Positions 20,540 to 30,152 of a stretch of 64,000 nt of DNA are shown in pieces. This DNA comes from Marinobacterium mangrovicola. GTDB lineage: Bacteria; Pseudomonadota; Gammaproteobacteria; Pseudomonadales; Balneatricaceae. The DNA is taken from positions 496,001-560,000 of the forward strand of contig NZ_SMFU01000007.1 of the NCBI RefSeq assembly GCF_004339595.1, in the 5' to 3' direction. Numbering within the stretch: position 1 is the stretch's first letter; each line of letters starts with the position of its first letter. A program made the position numbers and the translations under genes. The notes below the pieces were generated by a model. The model saw nothing but the letters and a program-made list of their open reading frames with translations. It did no database searches and was not told the origin of the DNA.

Positions 20540-21280
20540 ATGAACGCCAGCCAGATTTTTCAGCAATTGATGCAGCAGTCCAGTGGCAAGTCCGGCGGGT
20601 TTGATCCGAAGGGCGTACTGGATAGTGTCTCGCGCCAATTGGGTGGTGCACAGGGCTCCAGTGGTGGACAGGGCTCGGGCGGGCTAGATATAAAAAGCCT
20701 GCTCGGCGGCGGTGCACTGGGGCTGCTGATCGGCTCCAAGCGCGGGCGTAAACTGGGCGGTTCGGCCCTGAAGTATGGTGCCATCGCCGGGGTAGGCGCT
20801 CTGGCGTGGAGGGCCTGGCAGAACGCGCAACAGAGCCAGGCGAGCGCTGCCGGAACTGCCCCGACAGCCCCGACTGCCGCGGCCCGCGAGGGGCAGCCGA
20901 TTGAGCAGCTCTCGCATCAGGCACAGGAGCAGCGTAGCCTGGAACTGCTGCAGGCGATGATCATGGCGGCCCGAGCGGATGGGCACATCGATGCTCGTGA
21001 GACCGAACTGATTACTGAGCAAATGGAACAGTTGGGTGCCGACGCCGAGTTACAGCGCTGGGTTGAGCAGCAGTTGCAGGCTCCGCTGGATGCAACAGCG
21101 CTCGCGGCTAAAGCAGATTCACCTCAGGCCGCACGCGAGATCTACCTGGTCAGTCTGGCAATCATCGACGAACAGAGCCCGATGGAGCGCGCCTGGCTTG
21201 ACCAACTGGCCCAGGCATTGGCGCTTGACGCAGACATGCGTTTGGCACTGGAACAGCAGGCGCAGTCTGCGGCTGGCTGA
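20540..21280 (+). CDS. DUF533 (YebE-like) TerB-fold inner membrane protein
   Basis: A 246-residue protein. Residues 1-75 are Gly/Ser-rich and include GGGALGLLIGSKRGRKLGG, followed by a membrane-like segment (about 75-95), an Ala/Gln-rich linker, and a C-terminal TerB-like helical domain (about 130-240: MIMAARADGHIDARETELI). This is the usual DUF533 architecture. Function is not established. GAGGAGAG precedes the ATG at 5 nt. Confidence 0.85.
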   Translation: MNASQIFQQLMQQSSGKSGGFDPKGVLDSVSRQLGGAQGSSGGQGSGGLDIKSLLGGGALGLLIGSKRGRKLGGSALKYGAIAGVGALAWRAWQNAQQSQASAAGTAPTAPTAAAREGQPIEQLSHQAQEQRSLELLQAMIMAARADGHIDARETELITEQMEQLGADAELQRWVEQQLQAPLDATALAAKADSPQAAREIYLVSLAIIDEQSPMERAWLDQLAQALALDADMRLALEQQAQSAAG

Positions 21281-21692
21281 ACAGGCTTCTTCTGCAAAGG
21301 TTGTTCGTGTGCTCGGCGACGCCGGCAAACCCAGTAATCTGAAAGACGCTGGCGTCACTCTGACAGAGGGGAAATGCAAGGGCGTGGCTGGCCAATGGCA
21401 GGGGCTTTGGAGCACCGGCTGTGATCACTCGCCCATACGCCGGGACCATGAATAATGAGTCTGCCCAACTGGCGCGAGGTGGCGCCTCCGTCAATAGTTA
21501 GGGTGGTTCGTTTTTCGTAGCGACGACCCCGTCGCAATCATCCTCCTAAGTTTTAAATCACCGCCATGCCGGGTTTAAGCGGCACGGGGGTTTTATGCCC
21601 TTTGGGTGCGTGCCTCCTGCTACAAAACTGCAGACAGTTAGGCAGAACGTAGCTAAGCTGATGATATTACTCATTTGATCAGTGCAGGCATC
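21281..21692. other. Intergenic region upstream of the DUF599 gene
   Basis: 412 bp without a convincing gene. Small hairpins: GACGC/GCGTC at about 21343-21354; GCGACG/CGTCGC with loop ACCC at about 21520-21535; and TGCCG/CGGCA at about 21567-21584, followed by GGGGGTTTTAT. None is a clear terminator or a riboswitch I recognise. Confidence 0.35.
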
Positions 21693-22406
21693 ATGCTCGA
21701 AACCATCAAACTCTTTACCGAAAACTGGCTCAACATTGTGGCGTTGGTCTGGTTTCTGATCTGCTTTCGCGGCTACATGTATTACGCCAAGCGCAAGAGT
21801 TACACCACCTCCTGCCTGGCCAGCGTTATGCATATGTATCGCAAGGAGTGGATGATGCGAATCCTCACCCGCGAGGTGCGCATCTCTGACACCGCGGCCG
21901 TGGCCAACCTAGAGCGTACGGTGGCGTTTTTCGCCAGCACCACCATGCTGGTGCTGGCGGGTTTAATGACACTGCTCAGTTATACCGACCGGGCCATTAC
22001 GCTGGTGGAGCATCTGCCGATGGTGCATCCCTCCACGCCACTGGAGTGGGAGGTCAAACTGCTGGTGTTACTGGGGCTGTTTGTTTATGCCTTCTTTAAG
22101 TTCACCTGGAGCCTCAGGCAGTACGGTTTTGTCTCGGTCATGATCGGTTCTTCACCGTTGCCCAGTGATGGTCTGGATGAAAAACAGCTCCAGGCTCATG
22201 CCACGCGCATGGCGCGGATGGGCTCCATGGCGGCGAACAACTTCAACGTCGGACTGCGTACCTACTATTTCGCATTGGCGGTGCTCTGTTGGTTGATCAA
22301 CCCCTGGCTGTTCATGCTGGTGTCGGCTGGTGTCGTCTATGTGCTCTACCATCGTGAGTTCACCTCGCCGACCCTGAAAACGCTGATGATGAGTACCAAG
22401 TTGTAA
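21693..22406 (+). CDS. DUF599 family membrane protein
   Basis: A 237-residue inner-membrane protein with four hydrophobic segments (about residues 12-30, 85-110, 133-155 and 195-230) and the RGYMYYAKRK and TWSLRQYGFVSVMIGS elements found in DUF599 proteins. Function unknown. ATG at 21693 is preferred over an in-frame TTG at 21675; the ribosome-binding site is weak for both. Confidence 0.8.
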   Translation: MLETIKLFTENWLNIVALVWFLICFRGYMYYAKRKSYTTSCLASVMHMYRKEWMMRILTREVRISDTAAVANLERTVAFFASTTMLVLAGLMTLLSYTDRAITLVEHLPMVHPSTPLEWEVKLLVLLGLFVYAFFKFTWSLRQYGFVSVMIGSSPLPSDGLDEKQLQAHATRMARMGSMAANNFNVGLRTYYFALAVLCWLINPWLFMLVSAGVVYVLYHREFTSPTLKTLMMSTKL

Positions 22407-22421
22407 AACCGCATTTTTTCT

Positions 22422-22449
22422 CTTGAAATCCAATAGGCCGTCCCCATCT
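22422..22449 (+). promoter_or_regulatory. Sigma32 heat-shock promoter of htpG
   Basis: CTTGAAA (22422-22428), 13-bp spacer, CCCCATCT (22442-22449): essentially the RpoH consensus. Predicted start of transcription is about 22456, leaving a leader of about 38 nt to the htpG ATG. Confidence 0.92.
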
Positions 22450-22493
22450 CTGCAGAGGACAATAAATCGCTATGTGGAGTTGGTAGACGACCT

Positions 22494-24410
22494 ATGAGCA
22501 CAGAAACACAGAAAGAGACCCTTGGCTTTCAGACTGAGGTGAAGCAGCTGCTCCAGCTGATGATCCACTCACTGTATTCAAACAAGGAAATCTTCCTGCG
22601 CGAGCTGATTTCGAACGCTTCCGATGCGGGCGAAAAGCTGCGCTTTGAAGCGCTCTCGAATGCTGATCTGTACGAGAACGACGGTGACCTGAAAGTCTTC
22701 GTTGAGTTTGATGAGGCAGCCAAGACGGTTTCCATCGCCGACAACGGTATCGGCATGAGCCGTCAGGATGTTATCGATCACCTCGGTACCATCGCGAAGT
22801 CCGGCACTGCCAGCTTCCTTTCCAACCTGACTGGTGACCAGGCCAAAGACAGCCAGATGATCGGCCAGTTCGGTGTCGGTTTCTATTCCGCCTTTATCGT
22901 TGCTGACCAGGTGGATGTCTTTACCCGGCGCGCCGGCCTAGATGCCAGCGAAGGTGTGCACTGGTCCTCCACCGGTGAAGGTGAGTTCAGCATCGAGCCC
23001 GTTGATCTGCCGCAGCGCGGTACCAAGATCGTGCTGAAGCTGAAAGAGGGCGAAGAAGAGTTCGCCAACGGCTTCCGTCTGCGTACTCTGGTGCGTAAAT
23101 ACTCTGATCACATCGCTATTCCGGTGTTGATGGAGAAGGAAGAAGCTCCGTCTGAAGACGAAGAAAGCAAAGACGAGAACAAAGCGCCGGAATTCGAAAG
23201 CGTTAACACCGCGACTGCTCTCTGGTCCCGCAGCAAAAGCGAGATCACCGATGAAGAGTACAAAGAGTTCTACAAGCATGTATCTCATGACTTTGCCGAT
23301 CCGCTAAGCTGGGCGCACAACCAGGTTGAAGGCAACATGGAATACACCAGCCTTCTTTACCTGCCGGAGCGCGCACCCTTCGATCTGTGGAACCGTGATG
23401 CGCCGAAAGGGCTGAAGCTCTACATCCAGCGCGTATTTATCATGGACCAGGCGGATGAGTTCCTGCCGCTGTACCTGCGCTTCATCAAGGGTGTGGTGGA
23501 CTCCAAGAACCTGTCCCTGAACGTCTCCCGCGAGATCCTGCAGAAAGATCCGAACGTGGACAAACTGCGTTCCGCACTGACCAAGCGCGCGTTGGATATG
23601 CTGGCCAAGCTGGCCAAGAACGATGCTGAAAAGTACCAGTCGTTCTGGAAAGAGTTCGGCCAGGTGCTGAAAGAGGGCCCGGCTGAAGATCAGGCTAACC
23701 GCGAGAAGGTTCTCAAGCTGCTGCGCTTTGCCTCAACGCATAACGACAACGCCGAGCAGACCGTAGGTCTGGACGACTACGTTGCCCGCATGAAGGAAGG
23801 CCAGGAGAAGATCTACTACGTGGTGGCCGACTCCTACAACGCCGCCAAGAGCAGCCCGCACCTGGAGATCTTCCGCAAGAAGGGTATCGAGGTTCTGCTG
23901 CTGTCCGAGCGTATCGACGAGTGGATGATGAGCCAGCTGTTCGACTTCGAAGGCAAGTCTTTCCAGGATGTCAGCAAAGGTGAACTGAATCTGGGTGAGA
24001 CCGAAACCGAAGAAGAGAAGAAGCAGCAGGAAGAAGTCGCCAAGCAGATGGAAGGCCTCACCGAGCGCCTGAAGACTGCCTTCGCCGAGCGCGTCAACGA
24101 AGTGCGCGTGACTCATCGTCTGACCGAATCTCCGGCCTGCCTGGTGGTTGGTGACTATGACATGGGCGCGCAGATGCGCAAGATCATGGAAGCGGCCGGC
24201 CAGCCGGTACCGGAAGTGAAACCTACTTTCGAGTACAACCCGGAGCATCCGCTGATCGCCAAGCTGGATCAGGAGCCGGATGAAGACCGTTTCAAGGATC
24301 TGGCGCTGACCTTGTTCGACCAGGCCGACCTGGCCGCCGGTGGTCAGCTGGAAGATCCGGCTGCCTACATCAGCCGCCTCAACAAGCTGCTGCTTGAATT
24401 GAGCGCCTGA
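22494..24410 (+). CDS. htpG: Molecular chaperone HtpG (bacterial Hsp90)
   Basis: A 638-residue cytosolic ATP-dependent chaperone. N-terminal ATPase (GHKL) motifs are intact: [14 protein letters not shown] with the catalytic Glu and the Mg-binding Asn at residues 35-48, DNGIGM near 83-88 and [12 protein letters not shown] near 124-135. The middle and C-terminal dimerisation domains are of normal length (E. coli 624). The near-consensus sigma32 promoter upstream and a strong terminator downstream make it a single-gene heat-shock unit. Confidence 0.98.
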   Translation: MSTETQKETLGFQTEVKQLLQLMIHSLYSNKEIFLRELISNASDAGEKLRFEALSNADLYENDGDLKVFVEFDEAAKTVSIADNGIGMSRQDVIDHLGTIAKSGTASFLSNLTGDQAKDSQMIGQFGVGFYSAFIVADQVDVFTRRAGLDASEGVHWSSTGEGEFSIEPVDLPQRGTKIVLKLKEGEEEFANGFRLRTLVRKYSDHIAIPVLMEKEEAPSEDEESKDENKAPEFESVNTATALWSRSKSEITDEEYKEFYKHVSHDFADPLSWAHNQVEGNMEYTSLLYLPERAPFDLWNRDAPKGLKLYIQRVFIMDQADEFLPLYLRFIKGVVDSKNLSLNVSREILQKDPNVDKLRSALTKRALDMLAKLAKNDAEKYQSFWKEFGQVLKEGPAEDQANREKVLKLLRFASTHNDNAEQTVGLDDYVARMKEGQEKIYYVVADSYNAAKSSPHLEIFRKKGIEVLLLSERIDEWMMSQLFDFEGKSFQDVSKGELNLGETETEEEKKQQEEVAKQMEGLTERLKTAFAERVNEVRVTHRLTESPACLVVGDYDMGAQMRKIMEAAGQPVPEVKPTFEYNPEHPLIAKLDQEPDEDRFKDLALTLFDQADLAAGGQLEDPAAYISRLNKLLLELSA

Positions 24411-24439
24411 TAGCGTTACTGCTTAGCTACATCTGAAAG

Positions 24440-24467
24440 CTCCCCGGCAGTCGCCGGGGAGTTTTTT
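24440..24467 (+). terminator. Rho-independent terminator after htpG
   Basis: Perfect 9-bp arms CTCCCCGGC (24440-24448) and GCCGGGGAG (24453-24461), 4-nt loop, then TTTTTT. Confidence 0.95.
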
Positions 24468-24740
24468 CTAAAAAAACTCATCCTTCCTGCACCTTTCTCT
24501 CGTCCCCTCCATCAAGCTCTCTACACCTGCTAACTGCAGGGTCTGTAGTGTATGCTGCACCGCAACACCTTGTTGTATCTGCGTTTTTTGCACCATGTCT
24601 CACAGTCACATGAAAGATAAAGCTCTGGGTTGACCGCCTAGATGGAACATTTTCATCTAAAAAGAGTCGCATTTGCTTTTTATCGCACCTGCAACAGAGT
24701 TAAAATGCCGCGATTACGTTCTGATAGGTAAGGATTTGCA
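24468..24740 (+). other. Upstream region of mlaA
   Basis: About 270 bp without a gene. It becomes AT-rich toward mlaA; a weak hairpin AGATG/CATCT sits at about 24640-24658 and a TTAAAAT element at about 24700-24706 could be a -10. The ribosome-binding site GTAAGGA is at about 24729-24735. Confidence 0.3.
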
Positions 24741-25448
24741 ATGCTGTTCAAAAGGTTGCGTCAGGGAGTGCTCTTTTCAGCCATGACATTGGCGGCTGCG
24801 GCGCCAGTAAGTGCCGTCGCCAGCGAAAATGACCCTTGGGAGGGTTATAACCGCGCCATGTTTTCGTTTAACGAGACGGTTGATAAGTACGCGCTTAAAC
24901 CGGTGGCCCAAGGCTATCGCTTTGTTATGCCGGATATGGCCGAGAAGGGCGTCAGCAACTTTTTTGGCAACCTGGGCGACATCCGTTCCGCGGTTAACAG
25001 CGCCTTGCAGGGCAAGGGCGATGATGCTCTGACCAGCGTCGCACGAATCGTATTCAATTCTACCTTTGGCCTTGCCGGCCTGATCGACGTGGCTACGCCG
25101 ATGGGGTTGGAAAAGCAGCGTGAAGGTTTCGGTCAAACCCTGGCCGTATGGGGTGTGGACTCTGGTCCGTACGTGGTTCTGCCGTTCCTTGGGTCAAGCA
25201 CCGTACGTGATGGTTTTGGTCTGGTGCCCGACTGGTATCTGACACCGGTCACCTATGTGGATGACGTGCCCACCCGAAACACGCTGTACGGACTGGCTTT
25301 GATCGACGCCCGTGCACAGCTGCTGCAGGCTGAGCAGATCGTCAGCGGCGACAAGTATATTTTCGTACGTGATGCGTACCTGCAGCGCCGTGAATATCTC
25401 ATCCATGATGGCAATATTCCGGTCCAGTACGACGACAACGACTTCTGA
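24741..25448 (+). CDS. mlaA: MlaA (VacJ) outer-membrane lipid asymmetry protein
   Basis: A 235-residue protein of the phospholipid-retrieval (Mla) system, which removes mislocalised phospholipid from the outer leaflet. The family core NDPWEGYNRAMFSFNE at about residues 31-46 and the later FGLAGLIDVATPMGL and GPYVVLPFLGSSTVRDG are clear. The signal peptide ends in an A-x-A type site (about residues 1-28) and there is no lipobox Cys, so the protein appears not to be a classical lipoprotein. The rest of the Mla operon (mlaBCDEF) is elsewhere. Confidence 0.95.
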   Translation: MLFKRLRQGVLFSAMTLAAAAPVSAVASENDPWEGYNRAMFSFNETVDKYALKPVAQGYRFVMPDMAEKGVSNFFGNLGDIRSAVNSALQGKGDDALTSVARIVFNSTFGLAGLIDVATPMGLEKQREGFGQTLAVWGVDSGPYVVLPFLGSSTVRDGFGLVPDWYLTPVTYVDDVPTRNTLYGLALIDARAQLLQAEQIVSGDKYIFVRDAYLQRREYLIHDGNIPVQYDDNDF

Positions 25449-25522
25449 TACTACGGAGCAGACGCCGGGCTTTATGTCCGGCTTGCTGTATCTGGCTGTC
25501 AGTATATTCGAGTGACTGATTA

Positions 25523-26686
25523 ATGGTGCATCGAGAGCAGGCGATCCTGGCTGTATCCGCCTCGACCGACGTTATTGACCATATCTTCGAGCTATGTGAG
25601 CAGTGCCCGGATGTAATCCTGCGTCTGCTTGTGGCCAGAGGTGCCGATGATGTCGAAAGCGTGCTGGAGCACCACGAAATTTCCCTGGCGATCGTTGATC
25701 GCAGTACCTTCAGTGAAATCGAATATATAGACCATCTCGCGGCCCGTATCAGCCCCATGTCCACTGTCGTGCTGATTCCGGATGGTACCGCCGAAGAGAT
25801 GGTGGCCGCGCTTAGAAACGGCGCCGACGATGTGTTTTCACTGGCTGAGCTGCATCAGCATCCGCAGCTGTTTATCGGCTCGTTGCAGCGTCAGCTGGAA
25901 CGGATACGCATGATCGAGGAAGCGCGTTTCCTGCGTGAAAGTCTTGAGCGTAGTCTGGATGAGCTGAAAGAGGATCAGCACGCGGCTCAGCAGCTGCAGC
26001 AGAAGCTTCTGCCGCCGCCGAGCCGGGAGTTGAACCAGATCCTGTTTCAGTACGTGTTGCAGCCGAGCCTGCTGCTGAGCGGCGATTTTGTTGATTCCAT
26101 TGCGATCAATGAAAACCAGACGATCTTTTACCTTGCTGATGTGTCAGGCCATGGCGCATCGTCTGCACTGGTCACGGTTCTGTTGAAAAACATGACCTAC
26201 AGGCTGATGCGGAACTATAACCGTAATTCCAGCTTTGATATTCAGTCGCCTCTGGCGACCCTGCATCGTGTTAACCGTGAGCTGCTGCTCACCGGTCTCG
26301 GCAAGCATCTGACGATGTTTATCGGGTTGATCGATGCAAGAGATTCCTCGCTGACCTATGCTATCGGTGGGCACCATCCGATGCCGGTGTTGTCTCAAAA
26401 GGGCGAGGTTTCTTTCCTGGAAGGGCGGGGAATGCCAATTGGCTTGTTCGAAAAGCCAATGTTCGATGAAAAACGTATTGAATTGGCGTCAGAGTATTCA
26501 ATTACCCTGTTTTCTGATGGCATACTTGAAGTTGCAGAGGGTGACTCCTTGGAAGAGAAAGAGCAAAAGCTTCTTGAGGCCTGTAGCGGCAAACATCTGT
26601 CCCCACAGTCTATTTGCGATTCCATTGTCCCGGTCGGTCGGGTTAATCCCGACGACGTAGCTATTATGACAGTATCCCGAGTATAA
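25523..26686 (+). CDS. Receiver-like PP2C (SpoIIE-type) phosphatase, RssB-like
   Basis: A 387-residue cytosolic protein: receiver-like domain (about 5-125), coiled linker (130-165) and PP2C/SpoIIE phosphatase domain (about 175-387). PP2C metal-binding elements are present: GDFVDSI near 193-199, DVSGHG near 210-215 and FSDGILE near 331-337. The receiver lacks the conserved switch Lys and the N-terminal acidic pair, so it may not be a normal phosphoacceptor. The downstream STAS protein, starting 2 bp later, is the expected substrate in a partner switch. The mlaA-PP2C-STAS order recalls the Pseudomonas rssB-rssC locus affecting RpoS. Confidence 0.85.
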   Translation: MVHREQAILAVSASTDVIDHIFELCEQCPDVILRLLVARGADDVESVLEHHEISLAIVDRSTFSEIEYIDHLAARISPMSTVVLIPDGTAEEMVAALRNGADDVFSLAELHQHPQLFIGSLQRQLERIRMIEEARFLRESLERSLDELKEDQHAAQQLQQKLLPPPSRELNQILFQYVLQPSLLLSGDFVDSIAINENQTIFYLADVSGHGASSALVTVLLKNMTYRLMRNYNRNSSFDIQSPLATLHRVNRELLLTGLGKHLTMFIGLIDARDSSLTYAIGGHHPMPVLSQKGEVSFLEGRGMPIGLFEKPMFDEKRIELASEYSITLFSDGILEVAEGDSLEEKEQKLLEACSGKHLSPQSICDSIVPVGRVNPDDVAIMTVSRV

Positions 26687-26688
26687 GT

Positions 26689-27174
26689 ATGAGCGACGGC
26701 TCTATCTATTACGCCTGCCGAAACGGACATTACGTTCTGAAATTCGTTGGCGAGGTGCGTCTGACGCTCTGCTCGACCATCGATCTGCACCTGGAGCAGG
26801 TGCTGGCGCGGCGGGAAATAAGCGATACCCTGATCGATCTGACGGAAACTACGACGATCGATAGTACCTCTCTTGGGTTGATCGCCAAGCTGGCGGTTAA
26901 AGCAGCCGAGCAGGGCATGCCGCGGCCTACGCTTATCTCCACCAATCCGGATATTACGAAGATCCTCTATTCCATGGGGTTTGACCAGGTGTTCCTGTTG
27001 CTCGACAGCGTGCCTGCCAGTGGCGTGGATCTGGAGCAGGTGCCGTTTGTGTTGGAGTCGGAAGAGCAGGTGAGGGCGCGGATTATCGATGCGCACCGGA
27101 TTTTGATCGATCTGAACGATGCCAATCGTACGGCTTTCAAGGATCTGGTAGCGACGCTGGAGGGTTGTGGTTAA
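26689..27174 (+). CDS. STAS-domain anti-sigma factor antagonist, RssC/HsbA-like
   Basis: A 161-residue STAS protein: residues about 9-105 form the anti-anti-sigma fold, with the phospho-site loop TTIDSTSLGLIAKLA at about 54-68 where a Ser is the likely phosphorylation residue. The C-terminal 50 residues are an extra helical tail seen in RssC/HsbA proteins. It is translationally linked to the upstream PP2C phosphatase. Target anti-sigma factor not present in the window. Confidence 0.85.
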   Translation: MSDGSIYYACRNGHYVLKFVGEVRLTLCSTIDLHLEQVLARREISDTLIDLTETTTIDSTSLGLIAKLAVKAAEQGMPRPTLISTNPDITKILYSMGFDQVFLLLDSVPASGVDLEQVPFVLESEEQVRARIIDAHRILIDLNDANRTAFKDLVATLEGCG

Positions 27175-27215
27175 GCGCCGCGCATCCCCGCTATCCTTGA
27201 TACGCAAGACATGAA

Positions 27216-27240
27216 AAAGGGGCCTGATGGCCCCTTTGTC
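27216..27240 (+). terminator. Terminator after the PP2C/STAS operon
   Basis: Arms AAAGGGGCC (27216-27224) and GGCCCCTTT (27229-27237) with loop TGAT. The symmetric A/T ends could serve both strands, including the convergent aminotransferase gene. Confidence 0.75.
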
Positions 27241-27337
27241 GTATCTGCTTCCTTGGTCTGGCGTTCAGGATTCCTGAGGTGGAATCTGGGCGGATGGCTC
27301 TGTGAGCATCCGCCTTTCGCATCAGACGTAAACTGAA

Positions 27338-28201
27338 TCAGAAGTCGAATTTACGCTCGGTGTAGATGCGGAAAGCGTTTTCCCACACCTGGCCGATTTC
27401 GCCATTGCCTACCGGCTTGCCGTCCAGCTCAATAACCGGCGCGATCTCTTTGGAAGAGCTGGTGATCCAGATCTCGTCCGCGTTACGCACTTCGTCCATG
27501 GTCACGGTGCGCTCTTCAACCGGGATGGAGCCGTCGGCTTTCAGGCTGTCGATGATGATGCGGCGAGTGATGCCCGGCAGGTTCTGGTGGTCCTGGATCG
27601 GGGTGATCACCTTGCCATCTTTAACGATGAACGCGTTGCTTGAACTGGCTTCGGTCAGTTCGTTGTTCTCGTTGTAAAGCAGGATTTCGCCGTGGCCGGA
27701 AGCGTGGCCCTGCTGGTAGTGCATGACGTTGCCGAGCAGTGCGGTGGACTTGATGTTGCAACGCTTCCAACGCAGATCCTGGGTGCTGGATACGGCATAG
27801 CCGTGAGCCTTGGTGCGATCAACCGGCTCCGGATCCTTGATCGGGAAGGCGAAGGCAAAGATGGTCGGCTCAACGTTTTCCGGGTAGGCGTGGTAGCGCT
27901 TGGTATCTGCGCCGCGGGAAACGTGGATGTAGACGCCGAGGTTTGCACCCTGGTCGGCGTTTTTTGCGATCAGGTCGTCAAGCAGCACGCGCCAGTCTTC
28001 GATGCTTTTGTTGCACTTGATCTCGATGGCAGCGAGGCCATCAGCCATACGCTGCATGTGCGGAGCCAGGCCAACCGGCTTGCCACCGTAGTAGGGGATG
28101 ACCTCATAGATGCCGTCACCAAACAGGAAGCCGCGATCCAGCGGAGAAATCCGCGCTTCTTCCAGGGGCAGGAAGCTGCCATTCAGGTAAGCGATGCTCA
28201 T
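27338..28201 (-). CDS. Class IV aminotransferase, probable D-amino acid transaminase
   Basis: A 287-residue PLP enzyme of fold type IV, similar to D-alanine aminotransferase (Dat). Visible features: LNGSFLPLEEARISPLDRGFLFGDG at the start of the domain is split by family convention as YLNGSFLPLEEARI and RGFLFGDGIYE; the PLP Lys is in RCNIKSTALLGNV near 141-153; and LTEASSSNAFIVKDG near 182-196. Such enzymes interconvert D-Ala and 2-oxoglutarate with pyruvate and D-Glu. It is the last gene of a same-strand block with D-glutamate-cyclase-like and 5-oxoprolinase genes, which supports a D-glutamate role over branched-chain transamination. Confidence 0.85.
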   Translation of the reverse strand: MSIAYLNGSFLPLEEARISPLDRGFLFGDGIYEVIPYYGGKPVGLAPHMQRMADGLAAIEIKCNKSIEDWRVLLDDLIAKNADQGANLGVYIHVSRGADTKRYHAYPENVEPTIFAFAFPIKDPEPVDRTKAHGYAVSSTQDLRWKRCNIKSTALLGNVMHYQQGHASGHGEILLYNENNELTEASSSNAFIVKDGKVITPIQDHQNLPGITRRIIIDSLKADGSIPVEERTVTMDEVRNADEIWITSSSKEIAPVIELDGKPVGNGEIGQVWENAFRIYTERKFDF

Positions 28202-28386
28202 CGTTGAAAACCTCTTGTTGCCAGGCGCTGGAGGCCAGCGAATCCCTGTGTGCTAGTGTTCAGAATGAAGTGATTTTTATGAAAGAGAAAAATCAATGCA
28301 ATACTGTTTCTGATAAAAAGAAAATTTTGCACGAAACAGAGTTAATCTATCAAAAGCTCTTATTTTTTTAAGATAAACAGGAAATG

Positions 28387-29274
28387 CTACTGCTGATTGC
28401 GGATCATTTTTCGGGCGGTATCGGTGAGAAGCCTTGGCAGTATTCTGTCGTCATCGAGTCGCCAGGCGCAACAAAAGTTAAGTGATGGCGCCTTAGGGAG
28501 GCTCTCCAACGCGATGAGATCGGCGTTTTCGATGGCCGAATGAACCAGGGGTTCCGGCATAAATGCCACCCCGACACCCTGTTCTACTAACGATAGCAGG
28601 CTTGGGACGGAGCTGCATGAATGGATAACCGGTCCCTGCTCGCCGAGGGGGCGAAACAACTCGTTCAGATACTGCCAGGGGCGGCTGCGGCGGGTGAAGG
28701 AGAGAATCTGGAACTTAGACAGGTCCTGCAGAGTAGAGACCTGTTCCACGCCTTCTAGCGAAGGATTGGCGACCCAGCACTGCGGATAGCTGCACAGCGG
28801 TTCGCTGACAAAGTTGGGTAGAGGGTGTTCATCGGCGACCATCAGCGCGAGATCCAGCTCGGAGGATTTGAGCTGCTCGATCAGCGAGGAGGTGGTGTCA
28901 ACGATCAGCTCAAATGCGATCAGTGGGTGTTCGTCGTGCCAGGTAGAGAGGAGCTTGGCAAGCCAGAGGTGGGCTAGGGTGTCGACGATGCCGACGCGAA
29001 TGGTGCCGCGCTCCAGGCTGTCATCGGCCAGTTGTGCCCGCATCTCGCGATTTATCGACAGTAGTTTTTCTGCGTAGGGTATTAGCTGGGTGCCGCGGCT
29101 GGTCAGGTGTGTGCCGCGTTTGTCGCGGATAAACAGCTGCACGTTCAGCTCCTCTTCCAGCGCCGCGATGCGCGCTGAAATGGCCGGCTGGGAAGCGTGC
29201 AGCTGGGCTGCGGCGGCATGAAAGCTGCCGAGGCGCGCCACGGTCAGAAAGGTGTTCAGGTTTCTTATCCGCAA
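28387..29274 (-). CDS. LysR-family transcriptional regulator
   Basis: A 295-residue LysR protein: winged HTH at residues 1-60 (LGSFHAAAAQLHASQPAISA) and a periplasmic-binding-protein-like effector domain. It lies between the DUF4392 gene and the D-amino acid transaminase on the same strand, 24 bp after the former, so it is probably co-transcribed and controls the block. Inverted repeats upstream of the first gene of the block (33388-33429) are its best candidate sites. Confidence 0.88.
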   Translation of the reverse strand: MRIRNLNTFLTVARLGSFHAAAAQLHASQPAISARIAALEEELNVQLFIRDKRGTHLTSRGTQLIPYAEKLLSINREMRAQLADDSLERGTIRVGIVDTLAHLWLAKLLSTWHDEHPLIAFELIVDTTSSLIEQLKSSELDLALMVADEHPLPNFVSEPLCSYPQCWVANPSLEGVEQVSTLQDLSKFQILSFTRRSRPWQYLNELFRPLGEQGPVIHSCSSVPSLLSLVEQGVGVAFMPEPLVHSAIENADLIALESLPKAPSLNFCCAWRLDDDRILPRLLTDTARKMIRNQQ

Positions 29275-29298
29275 CGCGTTTTACTCCTCGGGCTGGTT

Positions 29299-30141
29299 TC
29301 AGGCAAAACCGGTCAGTTTACGCAGGTCTTCAATGACGGTGTTGCCTTCGCTGGAGGGCAGGCCATCTTCGGTCAGCTCGTTGAGGCGGGTAACCCCGTC
29401 GACGCTGCCGCGCTCGGACAAGTACTGCAGAATCGCTTCCGGGTCCAGTCGTGCGAGCAGGTCTTCACCGCTCCAGTAGCCCAGCATGGCGATGATGCCG
29501 TAAGCACCCCAGTTGGATACGTCGGCAATCAGCAGTTCATCGACGCGGGTGGCGGCAGGTACGATGTTCAGCTTGCTGATCGCATCGTAAATGTTGCCCA
29601 TGCCGATCTCGTTGCCACCGTCACCGATGCCGATGGTGGGGCAGTTCGCTGCCTTAACAAAGGTATCGAAGCAGGCGGTACGCGGACTGATGCTTTCGCC
29701 GCGCATGTTGTAGTAGCCGCCATCCTCTGCCTGTCCCGGGCGCTCAATGGAAAGCACCACGTCCGGATCAAAGCGGGCAAGGGCTTCCAGGGCTTCAAGC
29801 TCGCGCTCGTCATGCTCGCCGACCTGGATCTCGTGGACCTTGTAGTCAGGTGCCAGCATTTTGGAGATCGGCTTGCCGCAGACAATTACCGGGTCGGCGC
29901 CAAGATATGCCAGGGTCTGGTAGAGCGCGATGGCACCCACGGGGCCATCAGTTTCAAAGGTATCGACCACCGGGAAGCCAGTGCCGATCAGGACCGTGCC
30001 CTTGGCTTTGCGCAGGAAATTGGCGGCGCGCTCGTAATAGCCTTCACGCAGTGCGGGCTGGACATCCTTCATGCCGCGCAGGTTTTTGCGTACCAGCAGG
30101 TCTTCGATCTGTTTGCTCAGTTGTGTGTCTGTCATGGCCAT
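29299..30141 (-). CDS. DUF4392 protein, D-glutamate cyclase C-terminal domain type
   Basis: A 280-residue cytosolic protein consisting of DUF4392, the domain forming the C-terminal half of eukaryotic D-glutamate cyclase. Supporting elements: GTGFPVVDTFETDGPVGA near 53-70, ERPGQAEDGGYYNMRG near 133-148 and GIGDGGNEIGMGN near 171-183. Eukaryotic D-glutamate cyclase joins a DUF1445-like half to this one; here the DUF1445 half is encoded by the first gene of the same operon (32524-33312). The likely reaction is D-Glu to 5-oxo-D-proline; activity is inferred from family. Confidence 0.8.
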   Translation of the reverse strand: MAMTDTQLSKQIEDLLVRKNLRGMKDVQPALREGYYERAANFLRKAKGTVLIGTGFPVVDTFETDGPVGAIALYQTLAYLGADPVIVCGKPISKMLAPDYKVHEIQVGEHDERELEALEALARFDPDVVLSIERPGQAEDGGYYNMRGESISPRTACFDTFVKAANCPTIGIGDGGNEIGMGNIYDAISKLNIVPAATRVDELLIADVSNWGAYGIIAMLGYWSGEDLLARLDPEAILQYLSERGSVDGVTRLNELTEDGLPSSEGNTVIEDLRKLTGFA

Positions 30142-30152
30142 ACTGTCCTGTA

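Noticed and set aside
21281-21692. Cobalamin-type or other riboswitch before the DUF599 gene
   Set aside because: Short hairpins and purine-rich patches are present but no conserved riboswitch box could be matched.
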